Notes: generated from the letters alone by a model not told the origin. A stretch of DNA of 64,000 nucleotides from Candidatus Flexicrinis proximus (GCA_016712885.1 JADJQF010000002.1:62001-126000); one strand, 5' to 3'; counted from the first letter of the stretch, positions 30,812 through 40,974 are shown. Program-made: numbers and translations.

Positions 30812-31994
30812 ATGCAAATTCGATTGCGAACCCTTACTCTAATCCTTTGGCTGATGGCGCTCTTCGACGCATCAGGTGTTGTGTCTTACGGGCAGAACTC
30901 GCCACTGACCGGTCCCCTGGTGGCGACGACTAACGGCGCACAAGACTCGGTGCTTCTCATTGAGGCGGACAGCGGCCGGATTCGAGCGTTTTCGACCGGC
31001 GAAGGCATCCATTCCGTATGGGATTTTTCACCTGACGGTTGTGAACTTCTTGTGACAGTGACGTCCGCTTACGGACTGCCTAGGCTCCTGATTGTGTCTC
31101 TCACGGGTGAGGTCATCTCGCAGCCGGTACATTATCTCGATCAGCCCGAATCGCTTTGGGGAGTCTGGGAACCGGACTGGTCTCCCGATGGCACTCGAAT
31201 CGCCTTCCGGATGATGCGCGACTCGCTTGAGGGCGAGCCGGAACGGCAGTATCACATTGGATGGGTTTCGCCAGAGGGTAGTGAGCCAGCTTTCTACAGT
31301 GTGAGCGGCAGGGAGCATTCGCCAAAGTGGTCCCCTGACGGATCGTGGCTTGCTTACGTCTCATACGACAAACGCGCGCCGGGAGTGGACGATCGATCGA
31401 CTGCCGAACCAACAGCCGAAGCCCTTACTGCTCCCGAAGACCTGATTCAGGAAGCTGACCTCTGGGTTGTGTCTTCGGATGCATCGGTAAAGATGCGTAT
31501 GACGGGATCTGGAAACAGGCAGCGTCCGGTCGCCACGATGGTCGCCAGATGGTCAATGGATCGGCTTCGTCTACTCGCCTTCTCCAAGTAACGACACGTA
31601 TTGGGTTGTTCCAAACAACGACGCGTCACCGGAACAACAAGTGACCTATGGATATGGACTGTCGCTTGATCTGACGTGGACACCGGACGGAGAGCTATTG
31701 GCCAGCGCGCGCGGACTTGGCGGACAAACGACACACGGGCTCTGGCGTGTGCCGGTTTCAGTGGGAGCAGACAATCTCTTGAGTCCGTTCATCAGTTCCG
31801 ACCTCCTGCCTTACCCGGATTACCCGGCCTTTAACGCTTCTGGTACCCGGCTTGCTGTACGAAGCGGATACCGAGTCGCACTGGTCGACATCGCAACGAC
31901 GAAGATCAGTTTTGTAGTCGGCGCTGAAGGTAACATGCCATTGATCTGGTCACCCGAGTCGTTTTCGTCCGAAGCGAACTGTGCCGGGAAGTGA
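30812..31994 (+). pseudogene. Secreted WD40/TolB-like beta-propeller protein, frameshifted
   Basis: From ATG 30812 there is a signal peptide (RTLTLILWLMALFDASGVVS), then PD40-type repeats: FSPDGCELLV, WSPDGTRIAF, WSPDGSWLAY. The frame breaks near 31540. One frame over it continues WSPDGQWIGFVYSPSPSNDT, then LDLTWTPDGELLAS to TGA 31994. Removing one base near ACGATGG restores about 393 aa. Total length is one base over a multiple of three. Propellers of this type are often envelope or periplasmic scaffolds; the ligand is unknown. A TATAAT (30797-30802) lies just upstream. It could be a sequencing error. Confidence 0.7.
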
Positions 31995-32125
31995 TTGCTG
32001 GGGAAGCGAAATCACCCGAAGCCAGATGCAGTGTCACGAGGTGTTGACAAGCAAATCAGGTTTTTTCGGTGTACACTGTTTTGCAACTTATCCTGTCCCT
32101 CAAATCATTACGACCGGGATGACCT

Positions 32126-32917
32126 GTGTTCGATACCGTATCCGTCAGTGCCGGACGCCATAATCTGCACGCCGCAGTTGACCTGGCGTTGGAGTTTGGC
32201 CTCGGCGTAGAACTGATGCACTTCGCTTCTCCCGACATTCTGGATGGCAATCTGCTCGGAACTGCAAGCGAAGTCAAGAGAGCGCTCGCGGACATTCGCG
32301 GTCCCCTGTCGTTGCATGGCCCATTCTTCGACATGTCGCCGGGAAGCGTAGACGAACGTGTGAATGAGATCTGCCGGATGAGATTTAATCAGGCACTTCA
32401 TACTGCGGCAGAGCTTGGCGCACAGCGGATGGTGGTGCACGCGAATTTTATCGCCTCGATCCGCAACGATTTCTATCGGAGAGGCTGGCACGCCCGCAAT
32501 GTCGATTTCTGGTCGGCATTTGTGGAGGTTGCACGTTCCTACAACGTAGTCATTGCCGTCGAAAATATGTGGGAATTTGATCCGTTTATCATCGCTGATC
32601 TGCTGCAAGAGGTTGATCACCCATACCTCAAAGCATGTCTCGATGTGGGTCACTCGCATATTTACAGCGACCCGGAATTCAATTTTTCGGATTGGGTCCG
32701 CACGCTGAAACCGTGGTTAATTCACGCGCATATGAACAACAACAATGGACGCATCGACGAGCACCATGGATTTAACTACGTCCATGGCGCACTGGATTAC
32801 CGCGAGATTCTGCCGCAGCTCCGCGACCTTCCCTCTCCGCCCATCATGGTGTTGGAGATGGACAAAGTAGAGGATATGCGCGACAGCCTCAGCTTTTTTG
32901 AACTCGAACCGTACTAG
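32126..32917 (+). CDS. Sugar phosphate isomerase/epimerase-like TIM barrel
   Basis: 263 aa from GTG. Xylose-isomerase-like / AP-endonuclease-2 superfamily: LSLHGPFFDMSPGS, MVVHANF, VIAVENMWEFDP (metal Glu), LKACLDVGHSHIY (Asp, His) and IHAHMNNNNGRIDEHHGFNY (His, Asp) carry the metal ligands in the expected order. These enzymes isomerise sugars or act on related substrates; the substrate is not readable. It meets the next gene tail to tail with a 4-bp overlap of the stop codons. Confidence 0.8.
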   Translation: MFDTVSVSAGRHNLHAAVDLALEFGLGVELMHFASPDILDGNLLGTASEVKRALADIRGPLSLHGPFFDMSPGSVDERVNEICRMRFNQALHTAAELGAQRMVVHANFIASIRNDFYRRGWHARNVDFWSAFVEVARSYNVVIAVENMWEFDPFIIADLLQEVDHPYLKACLDVGHSHIYSDPEFNFSDWVRTLKPWLIHAHMNNNNGRIDEHHGFNYVHGALDYREILPQLRDLPSPPIMVLEMDKVEDMRDSLSFFELEPY

Positions 32918-33786
32918 TCCGACGTTTCGGCAATCGCAAATCCGGACAGCCTGCGATAGGTAGCCTGAAACGTGAGTGCGTCGGCCACATGAAACGGATC
33001 AGGTGCTTCGACACCCGCAGTTCCTTCGACCTTGAAGTCCACGAAAGCCCGAACGAGTTCCCGGTACTGCAGATCCGCTTCGTTGAGTGGCAAATGCATC
33101 TTTTCGCCCTTATCCGTATAGGCAATGCCACTCAGGTGAAAGTGAACCCTTTTGAGGGCCTGTTCTCCCAGGATATCCTTCACATATTGGAGGGCCGCCG
33201 CGAACTCAGCGTAGCTATTGAAGGTGCCATCAGTCTTGCGGGCATGTAGATGGGCCCAGTCAATCGCGGGTAGGACTCCGGGCACATCCTTTGCCAGCTG
33301 GACACACTCTTCCAGCGTCCCAAACATCGCGGTGCGCCCCATTGTTTCCGGGCGCAGGGTCACACTTACGCCCTCCGAATGCAGGATTGTGGAGATCTTG
33401 CCTAATTGATCCCGTACGATCGGATAGACTTCTGCGGGCGGAAATCCGTGATAACTCGCAGGATGGAAGATAATGTCCTTGGCGCCCGCCAAAAACCCCT
33501 TGCGCGCGGCCTTCAACAGTCTCTCGTCGCTTGCTGCCATCTTTTCTGATGTCTGGCTGTTGAGATTAATGAAGTACGAGGCATGAACGCTAAGGCTCAC
33601 TCCGTGTTTCTGAGCGGCAGCATTGATTTCAGAGCAGGTCTTGTCCGTAACACTAACGCTCTGGACCCATGCGATTTCGAGATGATCCAGACCCAGAGTC
33701 TTGATATGTTCAATCGCAGCGACTGTGCCGCTGCCAGGTGTCGTAGTCGGGGCGCCAACCGTTCCGAAACGAAGCAGGTCCTTCAC
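32914..33786 (-). CDS. Endonuclease IV-like TIM-barrel protein
   Basis: 290 aa of the AP endonuclease 2 superfamily. FGTVGAPTTTPGSGTVAAIE at the start, SLSVHASYFINLNSQTSEK, IIFHPASYHG, RPETMGRTAMFGTLEECVQL and PAIDWAHLHARKTDGTF with VHFHLSGIAYTDKGEKMHLP follow the endonuclease IV metal-site order (His, Glu, Asp, His). This subgroup resembles archaeal-type Nfo and may repair abasic sites in DNA. It lies on the opposite strand from another barrel of the same superfamily, so a metabolic role is also possible. Confidence 0.7.
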   Translation of the reverse strand: MKDLLRFGTVGAPTTTPGSGTVAAIEHIKTLGLDHLEIAWVQSVSVTDKTCSEINAAAQKHGVSLSVHASYFINLNSQTSEKMAASDERLLKAARKGFLAGAKDIIFHPASYHGFPPAEVYPIVRDQLGKISTILHSEGVSVTLRPETMGRTAMFGTLEECVQLAKDVPGVLPAIDWAHLHARKTDGTFNSYAEFAAALQYVKDILGEQALKRVHFHLSGIAYTDKGEKMHLPLNEADLQYRELVRAFVDFKVEGTAGVEAPDPFHVADALTFQATYRRLSGFAIAETSD

Positions 33787-33897
33787 ACGTATAGCCTTTC
33801 AGGGGATAGAAGCGAGTTGTGATCGAACGACTCGCTAGAGTTGTGGACATTGACTTAGCCTATACTATAGCAGAACCACCTGGAGTGAGGTGTGACA

Positions 33898-34707
33898 ATG
33901 CAAATGCTCATCGACCGTTCGGCTTTTCGGGCGCGGGCGCTCTGGATCGCACTAGGGGCGCTCTTCGTCGTCATCGTGATGTGGAATGTGCCTTTCCTGT
34001 CGCAGTTCCTATACCCGTTCCGGCTGTTCGTCACATACGTGCACGAGGCAGGACATGGGCTGGCCGCTGAGATAACGGGCGGAGACGTTGTCGGTTTCAT
34101 CGTGTATGGGAACGGAGCGGGAGTCGCAACCACAACCGGCGGGTTTCGCTGGCTTATCCTGCCTGCGGGATACATCGGAACTGCGCTCTTTGGAGCCATC
34201 CTTTTCTATGTTGCGAACATGTACGCGCGTGCGCGCCACATTGCCGTGGCAGTTGCGCTCGGGTTGATCGCTTTTTCGGTCGCTTATGCACGCCCTGACG
34301 AAGCAGGAAATCCGACCGCCCTGTTGATCGGGATCGGATTCGGCATCGTGCTGCTGCTGGCCGCGTGGAAGCTGCACGAACTGCTGGTACTCTTATGCCT
34401 GAATGTCCTGGCGATGTTGACTGGCCTGAACGCCGTACTGGACCTAAAGAGTGTGTTCGAGAATAGCGGCGCATCTTTAGGGCAGGTGCGTAACGACGCG
34501 GCAGCGTTTTCCGCCGAAATCATCGGGTTGCCCGCGTCAGTCTGGGCACTGGTTTGGTCGGTGATCGCGGTAGCGCTGCTGGCTCTATCGGTTTACCTTT
34601 CCGTTTATCGGCCTATGAGACAGGCCACAGGCCGAAGCGAGCCCGCATCGCTGGACAAGCCGGGCCGAGACGAGTCGATTATCGACATTCTCAAGCGAGG
34701 CAATTGA
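33898..34707 (+). CDS. M50-type membrane metallopeptidase-like protein
   Basis: 269 aa, about six hydrophobic segments. The zinc motif HEAGHG lies early, at about residue 47 (FVTYVHEAGHGLAAEITGGD), followed by GYIGTALFGAILFYVANM. LKLHELLVLLCLNVLAMLTGLNAVLDLKSV is in the region where the third zinc ligand is expected. It fits the M50B group, whose members are poorly characterised. The C-terminal 35 residues are polar. ATG 33898 has GAGG 7 nt upstream. Confidence 0.75.
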   Translation: MQMLIDRSAFRARALWIALGALFVVIVMWNVPFLSQFLYPFRLFVTYVHEAGHGLAAEITGGDVVGFIVYGNGAGVATTTGGFRWLILPAGYIGTALFGAILFYVANMYARARHIAVAVALGLIAFSVAYARPDEAGNPTALLIGIGFGIVLLLAAWKLHELLVLLCLNVLAMLTGLNAVLDLKSVFENSGASLGQVRNDAAAFSAEIIGLPASVWALVWSVIAVALLALSVYLSVYRPMRQATGRSEPASLDKPGRDESIIDILKRGN

Positions 34708-34886
34708 CCCGCCCAGCACCGCGGAAGGTCGTACTCTTGACGCCCTAGAAAGCAAGCCGTTCGACGCTCTCGCGCTGCGGCTTTCGGAACTCTGCGCTCA
34801 ATGTGTGTCCGGATGGCAAAGGAGATCCGGATTCTCCACGTTTACGTACAGCGATAAGCGAACTTTCACAATGGAATTGTCCATAC

Positions 34887-35732
34887 TCAACTTGCTCCAA
34901 GCGACGTGAGCCAGTCCGCTATGTGACGTCCCGCTTGCTCTGGCGCGGACTGCGGAAAGAGGTGTCCGTGGCCCGGGATATCGATGTGTACCGCCGACGG
35001 CAACATGTCCTGAACGAGGCGTGCCGATCCGGCGAGGTATGTATTCGACCCCGCTCCGCGAATAATCAGCGTTGGTAGCACTCCTTCGAGACGCGGCAGG
35101 ACTTCCCAAGTTTCAGTATAGGCGGTCTTGAAGTAGTAGGCTTCCCATTCGGGCGTCCAACTCAGCTCAAATCCTTCGGCGTTGGCGACTAAACCATGGT
35201 CGACATACGCCCGGAGTGCTGGTTCGGACCAATCGGTGAAGATACCGCGTGACCGGAAATAGGCGAAGGCATCCTCGCGGCTGGCAAACTGGCGCTGACG
35301 CTTCAACGCCCGATTGGCAAGCGGAAAGTCGTCAAGCGCGTTGGCTGCACGCGCCGCGCTCAGCCCATTCAGGATTTGACGGGTGAGAATTGTCGGGTCG
35401 AGCATGACGAGCGTGCTGAATCGAGTTGGGTCCTTCACGACGGCCAACATCGATGCAATCGCGCCAAACGAATGACCTAAAGCGACGACGTTATTCAAGT
35501 CATGCCGTTGTAGGGCAGTCAGTAAGTCATCAGTCAGGTCGGTTTCCCAGTTTCCCAAGTGCGCAGGAGGAACGGTTTTGGGCCACAGCGCGCGTGGTGG
35601 CATACAAATGATTCTGTGATTCTTGGGTAGTGGATGGAGCATCGGCAGATACGTTTCTGGCGGGAATCCATTGGCCGGTGCGATGTTTAAAGGCTGACCG
35701 CTGCCTCCGAACTTCAGTAACGGATATTCCAT
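34887..35732 (-). CDS. Alpha/beta hydrolase
   Basis: 281 aa. Nucleophile elbow GHSFGA (VVALGHSFGAIASMLAVVKD), oxyanion-side PANGFPPETYLPML, and a C-terminal PGHGHLFPQSAPEQAG with the catalytic His. The acid is probably the Asp/Glu after TLIIRGAGSNTYL, though a clear Asp is not obvious there. Cytosolic esterase or lipase type; substrate unknown. The 179-bp gap to the M50-like gene holds nothing recognisable. Confidence 0.85.
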   Translation of the reverse strand: MEYPLLKFGGSGQPLNIAPANGFPPETYLPMLHPLPKNHRIICMPPRALWPKTVPPAHLGNWETDLTDDLLTALQRHDLNNVVALGHSFGAIASMLAVVKDPTRFSTLVMLDPTILTRQILNGLSAARAANALDDFPLANRALKRQRQFASREDAFAYFRSRGIFTDWSEPALRAYVDHGLVANAEGFELSWTPEWEAYYFKTAYTETWEVLPRLEGVLPTLIIRGAGSNTYLAGSARLVQDMLPSAVHIDIPGHGHLFPQSAPEQAGRHIADWLTSLGAS

Positions 35733-35880
35733 TCACAATCCTGATTGTGCATAAGGCTGTCACTCCAAACGGAGCGCCTGCATAGATACCTCGCAGACTA
35801 CCCGAACTCTGCGTGTGCCGCAACATCCAACTCTGTCCGATTGAGGTATACTCCCAACTGAATTCAGCGAGGTCGCGGTG

Positions 35881-36504
35881 ATGTCCAGGCGTGCCCTGCA
35901 CAATCTGAGGTCAGTTCTTAACCCGGTCACTATCAACGTGAATCTGCCCCCCGAGGCGTGCCTCGAGATACTGAGCACTGCATCGCGTCCAAGCTCCGAA
36001 CGTCTGCATCTCAGAGAAGCATTCGTCGAAGGTCGACGTTATCACATTGAGTCGACATCGGATGGTTTCCGGATGGCAACCACAAGTAAGACTCTATTCA
36101 ACCGCAAGCGGCGGACCGACCCGCTGTGTCTTATGACCGCAAGACTGTCGGCCAGTGGTAATCACCAGACCTCAGTTTCAATCCAAACCCAGACCCGTCT
36201 TGCAGCATATGTCTACTCATTATGGGTGCCACTTGGCATGGCCACCTTACTCTGGCCGGTGCCCTGGCCGCGCATCCTGATCGTCGGAGTACTCGGAGGG
36301 ATATTTGGATTGGCATGGGCGGCGCTCCGCTACGGCGCCGCACTTGAGGCAACCGAGATGCTGTACTTTATCCAGAAAGCCTTCGAAGATGTTCCAAAAT
36401 TCAGCCTTGGGCTGCTGCCGGCTTCTGCAGATACCATCGTCGGCGGTCATGACTTCGAAGTGCTTTGGGAACAGTTCGTGCGCGCACGGCGAGAGTTGAC
36501 ATAG
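35881..36504 (+). CDS. Membrane protein, unknown
   Basis: 207 aa. The N-terminal about 100 residues are soluble and basic (SRRALHNLRSVLNPVTINVN; a START-like or DUF-type domain is possible). Then come two hydrophobic segments (VYSLWVPLGMATLLW and ILIVGVLGGIFGLAWAALRY) and a polar C-terminus. ATG 35881 is chosen after GAGGTCGCGG; a GTG one codon earlier is equivalent. Not assigned to a family. Confidence 0.55.
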   Translation: MSRRALHNLRSVLNPVTINVNLPPEACLEILSTASRPSSERLHLREAFVEGRRYHIESTSDGFRMATTSKTLFNRKRRTDPLCLMTARLSASGNHQTSVSIQTQTRLAAYVYSLWVPLGMATLLWPVPWPRILIVGVLGGIFGLAWAALRYGAALEATEMLYFIQKAFEDVPKFSLGLLPASADTIVGGHDFEVLWEQFVRARRELT

Positions 36505-36740
36505 GCCGGCAGCCCTCAACTTCCGGCAAGGTCTCTAGCACACTGGGATAGCAATGTGAGTCTACCCCCACCCGATGCGTATCGCTCCGGCCCTATCGGC
36601 TCGTCTCCGGCGACAAAACAATGGCAACCATTAAGCGACGATTGATACCGGATGCACTTCGAAATTGCGAATGCATGTCGCCTCTGATAACCACTATAAT
36701 CTCGCGGGACATGTTGGTTCTACTACCAGGAGACCATCCA

Positions 36741-37550
36741 ATGCACTGGGAAGAATTGACAGGCGACCAGTTCCCGAAAGCGGTAGCAGATGCACAAGGC
36801 GTTTGTCTGTTACCCCTTTCGGTCATTGAACGCCATGCGCATCACCTGCCATTGGGTACAGATATGTACATTGGACGCGAGTTGTGCAGGCGCGCTGCAC
36901 TGCTCGAACCTGCAGTTGTGTTTCCGGATTTCATCTTCACGCAGATTCTAGAGGCGAGACATTGTGCAGGGACAATTGCGATCGAGCCCGATCTCATCCT
37001 GAAGCTGATGGATAATGTTGCATGCGAAATCGCTCGAAATGGCCTTAAAAAGATCGTCATTGTGAACGCCCACGGCGGCAACGACTACCTGATGCACTTC
37101 TTTCTCCAAACGCAGCTGACAAGCCCGCGAGATTACGTTGTATACGTCGCTCAACCTCCGATGGCTGTGGATGACGACAAGGAGGTTTCAGCCCAATGGG
37201 AAACGACAGTAGATGGCCACGCCGGCGAGATCGAAACGAGTGCCATTATGTCTATCCGCCCTGACTTGGTTCGCCGTAGCCAACTCCGTGGTGATGACGA
37301 GGGCATGCCGCTCAACCGGCTGAAGGCACTTGGCGACGCCGGTGTCAGTACGGGAATCTGGTGGTACGCAGACCATCCGACCCACTATCGCGGCGACGGT
37401 GGCTCCGGCACTTCACAGAAGGGCGATTTGTGGCTCTCGGCAAAAGCTCGTGCACTTGCTAATGCCATCAGGCTCATCAAGGCGGATGCGGAGACCCCAC
37501 GGTTACAGAATGAGTTCTTTCATTCCCTAGAATATCCAAACCAGAAATAG
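36741..37550 (+). CDS. Creatininase-family amidohydrolase
   Basis: 269 aa. The metal-binding pattern of the creatininase/MftE fold is present: LSVIERHAHHLPLGTDMYIG (usual form E-x-H-G-x-H-L-P-x-x-T-D; here Ala-His replaces Gly-Pro), VNAHGGND and DGHAGEIETS. Members hydrolyse cyclic or ring amides using two metals. Starts at ATG 36741 after CAGGAGA. The in-frame ORF upstream to 36621 lacks a ribosome site. Followed after 19 nt by a methyltransferase gene, so possibly one transcript. Confidence 0.88.
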   Translation: MHWEELTGDQFPKAVADAQGVCLLPLSVIERHAHHLPLGTDMYIGRELCRRAALLEPAVVFPDFIFTQILEARHCAGTIAIEPDLILKLMDNVACEIARNGLKKIVIVNAHGGNDYLMHFFLQTQLTSPRDYVVYVAQPPMAVDDDKEVSAQWETTVDGHAGEIETSAIMSIRPDLVRRSQLRGDDEGMPLNRLKALGDAGVSTGIWWYADHPTHYRGDGGSGTSQKGDLWLSAKARALANAIRLIKADAETPRLQNEFFHSLEYPNQK

Positions 37551-37569
37551 GCCCATCTGGAGTTCCATC

Positions 37570-38286
37570 ATGTTGAAAATGTACGGCGATCTGGCTCACT
37601 GGTGGCCCCTGCTCTCCCCTCCTGTAGATTATGCGGAGGAAGTCGCGTTCTTTCTGCAAGTCCTTGTGGACGCAAAAATTCCAGTGTTCGGGTCAATGCT
37701 TGAACTGGGCAGCGGGGGTGGAAACAATGCGCTGCACCTTAAGAACCACTTCTCTCCGGTCACGCTGACTGATTTTTCAGAAGAAATGCTGGCTGTGAGT
37801 CAACTTCTGAACCCGGACTGCGAGCATATCCAGGGTGATATGAGGACACTACGTTTGGGACGCAAGTTCGACTTTGTCTTCGTCCATGATGCGATCGACT
37901 ATATGACTACGCATGCGGATTTGGCCTCGGCAATCAAGACCGCCGCAGTTCACTGCAAGCCCAACCGAACAGCGCTATTCGTTCCGGACTACGTGCGCGA
38001 ATCGTTCGAACCGGCGACGGAACACGGTGGCGAGGACGGGAAAGACCGTGCTATGCGGTTTATGGAATGGACCTATGACCCCGATCCAAGCGACAACACG
38101 TACATTACTGAGTACGTGTATGTGCTGCGCGAGGGGGACGAACCAGTCCGTATCGAACATGATCGACATATATGCGGCCTATTCTCACGTGCGGATTGGC
38201 TGGGTCATCTTCGCGATGCCGGCTTCAATGCGCGAGTTCTACACGACCCGTTCGGCAGGGAGGTGTTCCTGTCCGTCCTACAATAG
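37570..38286 (+). CDS. Class I SAM-dependent methyltransferase
   Basis: 238 aa. SAM motif I MLELGSGGGNNALHL, motif II VTLTDFSEEMLAVSQ, and motif post-II HIQGDMRTLRLGRKFDFVFV HD. The C-terminal part (FGREVFLSVLQ) closes the Rossmann sheet. No target-specificity motif is recognisable. Lies in line with the creatininase- and 2-hydroxyacid-dehydrogenase-like genes. Confidence 0.85.
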   Translation: MLKMYGDLAHWWPLLSPPVDYAEEVAFFLQVLVDAKIPVFGSMLELGSGGGNNALHLKNHFSPVTLTDFSEEMLAVSQLLNPDCEHIQGDMRTLRLGRKFDFVFVHDAIDYMTTHADLASAIKTAAVHCKPNRTALFVPDYVRESFEPATEHGGEDGKDRAMRFMEWTYDPDPSDNTYITEYVYVLREGDEPVRIEHDRHICGLFSRADWLGHLRDAGFNARVLHDPFGREVFLSVLQ

Positions 38287-38402
38287 ATTCGCTTCGGCCC
38301 CACGGGGTACTGAGGCAGCGTTGAGTTCCGAGGGTCACGTCTTTCACGACGTCGGAGATGCATGTTTGAGAGTGATCAGACAAGTCGAAAGTGTGTTGAA
38401 CC

Positions 38403-39374
38403 ATGCTAAGGATCGCCATTCCAGATGATTACCAGGACGCGGTTCGGACACTGGATTGTTTTGGCAAATTGGCCGGCCACAGCGTTAGTGTCTATAACGA
38501 GTCCGCAGCCGACCTCGACGCGCTAGTTGCACTGCTACAGGATGCCGACGCGCTGGTATTGATTCGCGAACGTACAGCAATCACCGCCGCCCTACTCGAC
38601 CGACTGCCCAAGCTCAGGTTCATCAGTCAGACCGGGCGCGGCGCATCTCACATTGACCTCAAGGCTTGTACCGAACGAAGGATCGCGGTGGCAGTCGGGG
38701 TCGGATCTCCTGTCGCGCCTGCAGAACTCACGTGGGCGCTCATCATGGCGTCCATCCGCCGTATACCTCAGGAAGTTTCAGCCCTCAAGGCGGGGAGATG
38801 GCAGACGGCGCCGCTTGGCGTTGGCCTGTACGGTAGAACGCTCGGTATCTTCGGATACGGCAGCATTGGCACCCTGATCGCCCATTACGGCGCCGCATTC
38901 GGAATGCGTATTCTGGTTTGGGGCAGAGAGGGTTCACGATCGCGGGCTACGGCCGACGGTTTGGATGTCGCAACTAGCCAGCATGATCTCTTCAGCCAAT
39001 CCGACGTTTTGAGCATCCATGTCAAACTATCGAACGAGACACGCGGGTTGATCACGTTAGCGCACCTTACTGCGATGAAACCGTCGGCGCTTGTCGTCAA
39101 TACCAGCCGTGCGGAGCTGATTGCCCCTGACGCTCTTGTTGATGCGCTGCGTGCGGGGCGCCCCGGCTTTGCTGCTGTCGACGTCTATGAGTCAGAACCC
39201 GTAATCAGTCATCCGCTGCTGTTAATGGACAACGTGATCTGCACCCCGCATCTTGGTTATGTGGAGCGCGACAGTTATGAGCTGTATTTCGGCACTGCGT
39301 TTGACAACCTGAATACCTATTTTGCTGGCAAGCTTGTGACTCTGGCGAATCCCGAGGTCACAAACCGGGTTTAA
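38403..39374 (+). CDS. D-isomer-specific 2-hydroxyacid dehydrogenase
   Basis: 323 aa. NAD-dependent, of the phosphoglycerate-dehydrogenase family. The Rossmann loop GIFGYGSIGTLIAHYGAAFG binds NAD. Catalytic Arg in VNTSRAELIAPDAL, Glu near VDVYESEP and His in CTPHLGYVERDS form the usual triad. RFISQTGRGASHIDLKACTE is the family's substrate-side motif. The substrate is unclear; serA normally carries an extra regulatory domain absent here. Confidence 0.92.
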   Translation: MLRIAIPDDYQDAVRTLDCFGKLAGHSVSVYNESAADLDALVALLQDADALVLIRERTAITAALLDRLPKLRFISQTGRGASHIDLKACTERRIAVAVGVGSPVAPAELTWALIMASIRRIPQEVSALKAGRWQTAPLGVGLYGRTLGIFGYGSIGTLIAHYGAAFGMRILVWGREGSRSRATADGLDVATSQHDLFSQSDVLSIHVKLSNETRGLITLAHLTAMKPSALVVNTSRAELIAPDALVDALRAGRPGFAAVDVYESEPVISHPLLLMDNVICTPHLGYVERDSYELYFGTAFDNLNTYFAGKLVTLANPEVTNRV

Positions 39375-39411
39375 TCGTACACCTGTGGTTAAGCGATACT
39401 CTATCCGGGCT

Positions 39412-40974
39412 TCAGTTACCCTGCCCTGCCAGCGTATAGACCCTCACATAGTCGACCAACATAGTCTGAGGGAACTCAGTTGTTGAATCAGGAAATCCGG
39501 GCCAATTGCCGCCAACAGCCACATTGAGCAGCAAATAGAAGTCGTGGTCAAAGACCCACTCACGTCCGCCGAGATCGCCGGGAGTAATCGCGAAGTACAT
39601 CTCGCCGTCCATATACCAGCGAATTGCATCGGAATCCCAGTCAATAGCATAGACATGAAAGTCATCGGCAAAATCGTCTTCAATACTGATTCCGCTGCCA
39701 ATGCCCTGTGTCCCTGAGTACCCTGGTCCATGAACAGTCCCGTGGACCGTTCTAGGTTCTTTGCCAATGTTCTCCAAAATGTCGATCTCACCGCTGGCGG
39801 GCCACCCGACCGAAGTAAGGTTGGTCCCTAACATCCAGAATGCGGGCCAAATCCCCTGTCCGCGCGGGATTCGGATGCGGGCTTCTACTCGTCCGTAGGT
39901 AAATTCGAACTTGCCTCGGGTTACGAGGCGTGCAGAGGTGTAATCACACTCGCCATAGTGGCAGCGTAGGTCGCCTGACTCATCCTTGCGGGCGACGATG
40001 GCGAGATTTCCGTCGCCGTCAAGTGCTGCGTTCTCGACACGATCCGTGTAGTACTCGAGTTCGTTGTTACCCCACCCCTGGCCGCCAATGTCGGCAACCC
40101 ACTTGAACGAATCGACCGGCGTTCCCGAGGGTCCATCGAATTCGTCCGACCATCTCAATTCCCACTCGCGAGAGTCCCAATTGATCGAAGGATCCAGCGA
40201 CACCTCGCTGGCATTTGTAGATTCGTCCAGTTCGCTCACTACTTCATTTCCAATCTCGAAGAATTCGAGCTGTCCAAAGAGACTGGGATTTTGGTACGAC
40301 CCGTCTGCAACGTCCAGCTTGGACCAAATCAGCTTGGTATCTCGATTGGTCACCGAAGCCGAATTCAGGTGGACCTGAAATCCGATGACGGCCTGATGCT
40401 CGGGAATGATCGTCCAGATATCACCGATCAGCGGAATAGCGAGCTCAACAGCATACCCTGCCGGGGTTTCGACAACGATGACTTGAGCCCCAACTGTAGT
40501 TCCGCGTACGCCAGCAATCACAGTTTCTTCAGGGTCCAGACCGATGTTAAGCGCGGGAATGGTGATCTGCGCCACGCCATCCTGATAGCTGCGAAGCGTG
40601 AGATCGCCGGTTCCGTTCAAATAGAGCTCAACCGAGTCTTCATTCCAGAAATCGGTGTTGTGCTGACCGGCAATAATTGAGTCGTCCGTTACGTCGGCTG
40701 CGAAGTACAGAAATTCGGAATCGGCAGCGGCAGCAAATGTTACGCCGACTGTTCCGAACGGCTTGACCAGTTCGACCCTCGGCACGCCAGCCCAGTCCCC
40801 AAGGTTCCCGTCCAGCGTAATTGATACAGGAAACGGCGCATAGTAACGCTCACCCGGGACAGGTGTTGGCGCGAGTGGGCCGAGTTCCGTATCCTTCGAT
40901 CCAGCAAGTGCGCCAAGGTTGAGAGCGCTCCCAACAAAGAATAGTAGGATCCATACACCGCGCAACAACGTCAT
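39412..40974 (-). CDS. Secreted GH16 beta-glucanase with CBM9-like N-domain
   Basis: 520 aa. Signal peptide (LLRGVWILLFFVGSALNLGA). Residues about 45-230 resemble a CBM9 carbohydrate-binding domain (PFPVSITLDGNLGDWAGVPR ... FWNEDSVELYLNGTGD). Residues about 265-515 are GH16: RWSDEFDGP at the start, WWGNNELEYYT-type GWGNNELEYYTDRVENA, and GEIDILENIG with nucleophile Glu396, Asp398 and acid/base Glu401. VHGTVHGPGYSG and LLLNVAVGGNWPG are also typical. The likely reaction is hydrolysis of beta-1,3- or beta-1,3/1,4-glucans (laminarinase type) outside the cell. Confidence 0.93.
   Translation of the reverse strand: MTLLRGVWILLFFVGSALNLGALAGSKDTELGPLAPTPVPGERYYAPFPVSITLDGNLGDWAGVPRVELVKPFGTVGVTFAAAADSEFLYFAADVTDDSIIAGQHNTDFWNEDSVELYLNGTGDLTLRSYQDGVAQITIPALNIGLDPEETVIAGVRGTTVGAQVIVVETPAGYAVELAIPLIGDIWTIIPEHQAVIGFQVHLNSASVTNRDTKLIWSKLDVADGSYQNPSLFGQLEFFEIGNEVVSELDESTNASEVSLDPSINWDSREWELRWSDEFDGPSGTPVDSFKWVADIGGQGWGNNELEYYTDRVENAALDGDGNLAIVARKDESGDLRCHYGECDYTSARLVTRGKFEFTYGRVEARIRIPRGQGIWPAFWMLGTNLTSVGWPASGEIDILENIGKEPRTVHGTVHGPGYSGTQGIGSGISIEDDFADDFHVYAIDWDSDAIRWYMDGEMYFAITPGDLGGREWVFDHDFYLLLNVAVGGNWPGFPDSTTEFPQTMLVDYVRVYTLAGQGN

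Noticed and set aside
32044..32077. TTGACA ... TACACT promoter before the isomerase-like gene
   Set aside because: The spacer is 22 bp, too long for sigma70. The GTACACTG resemblance to the phage operator is only a half site.
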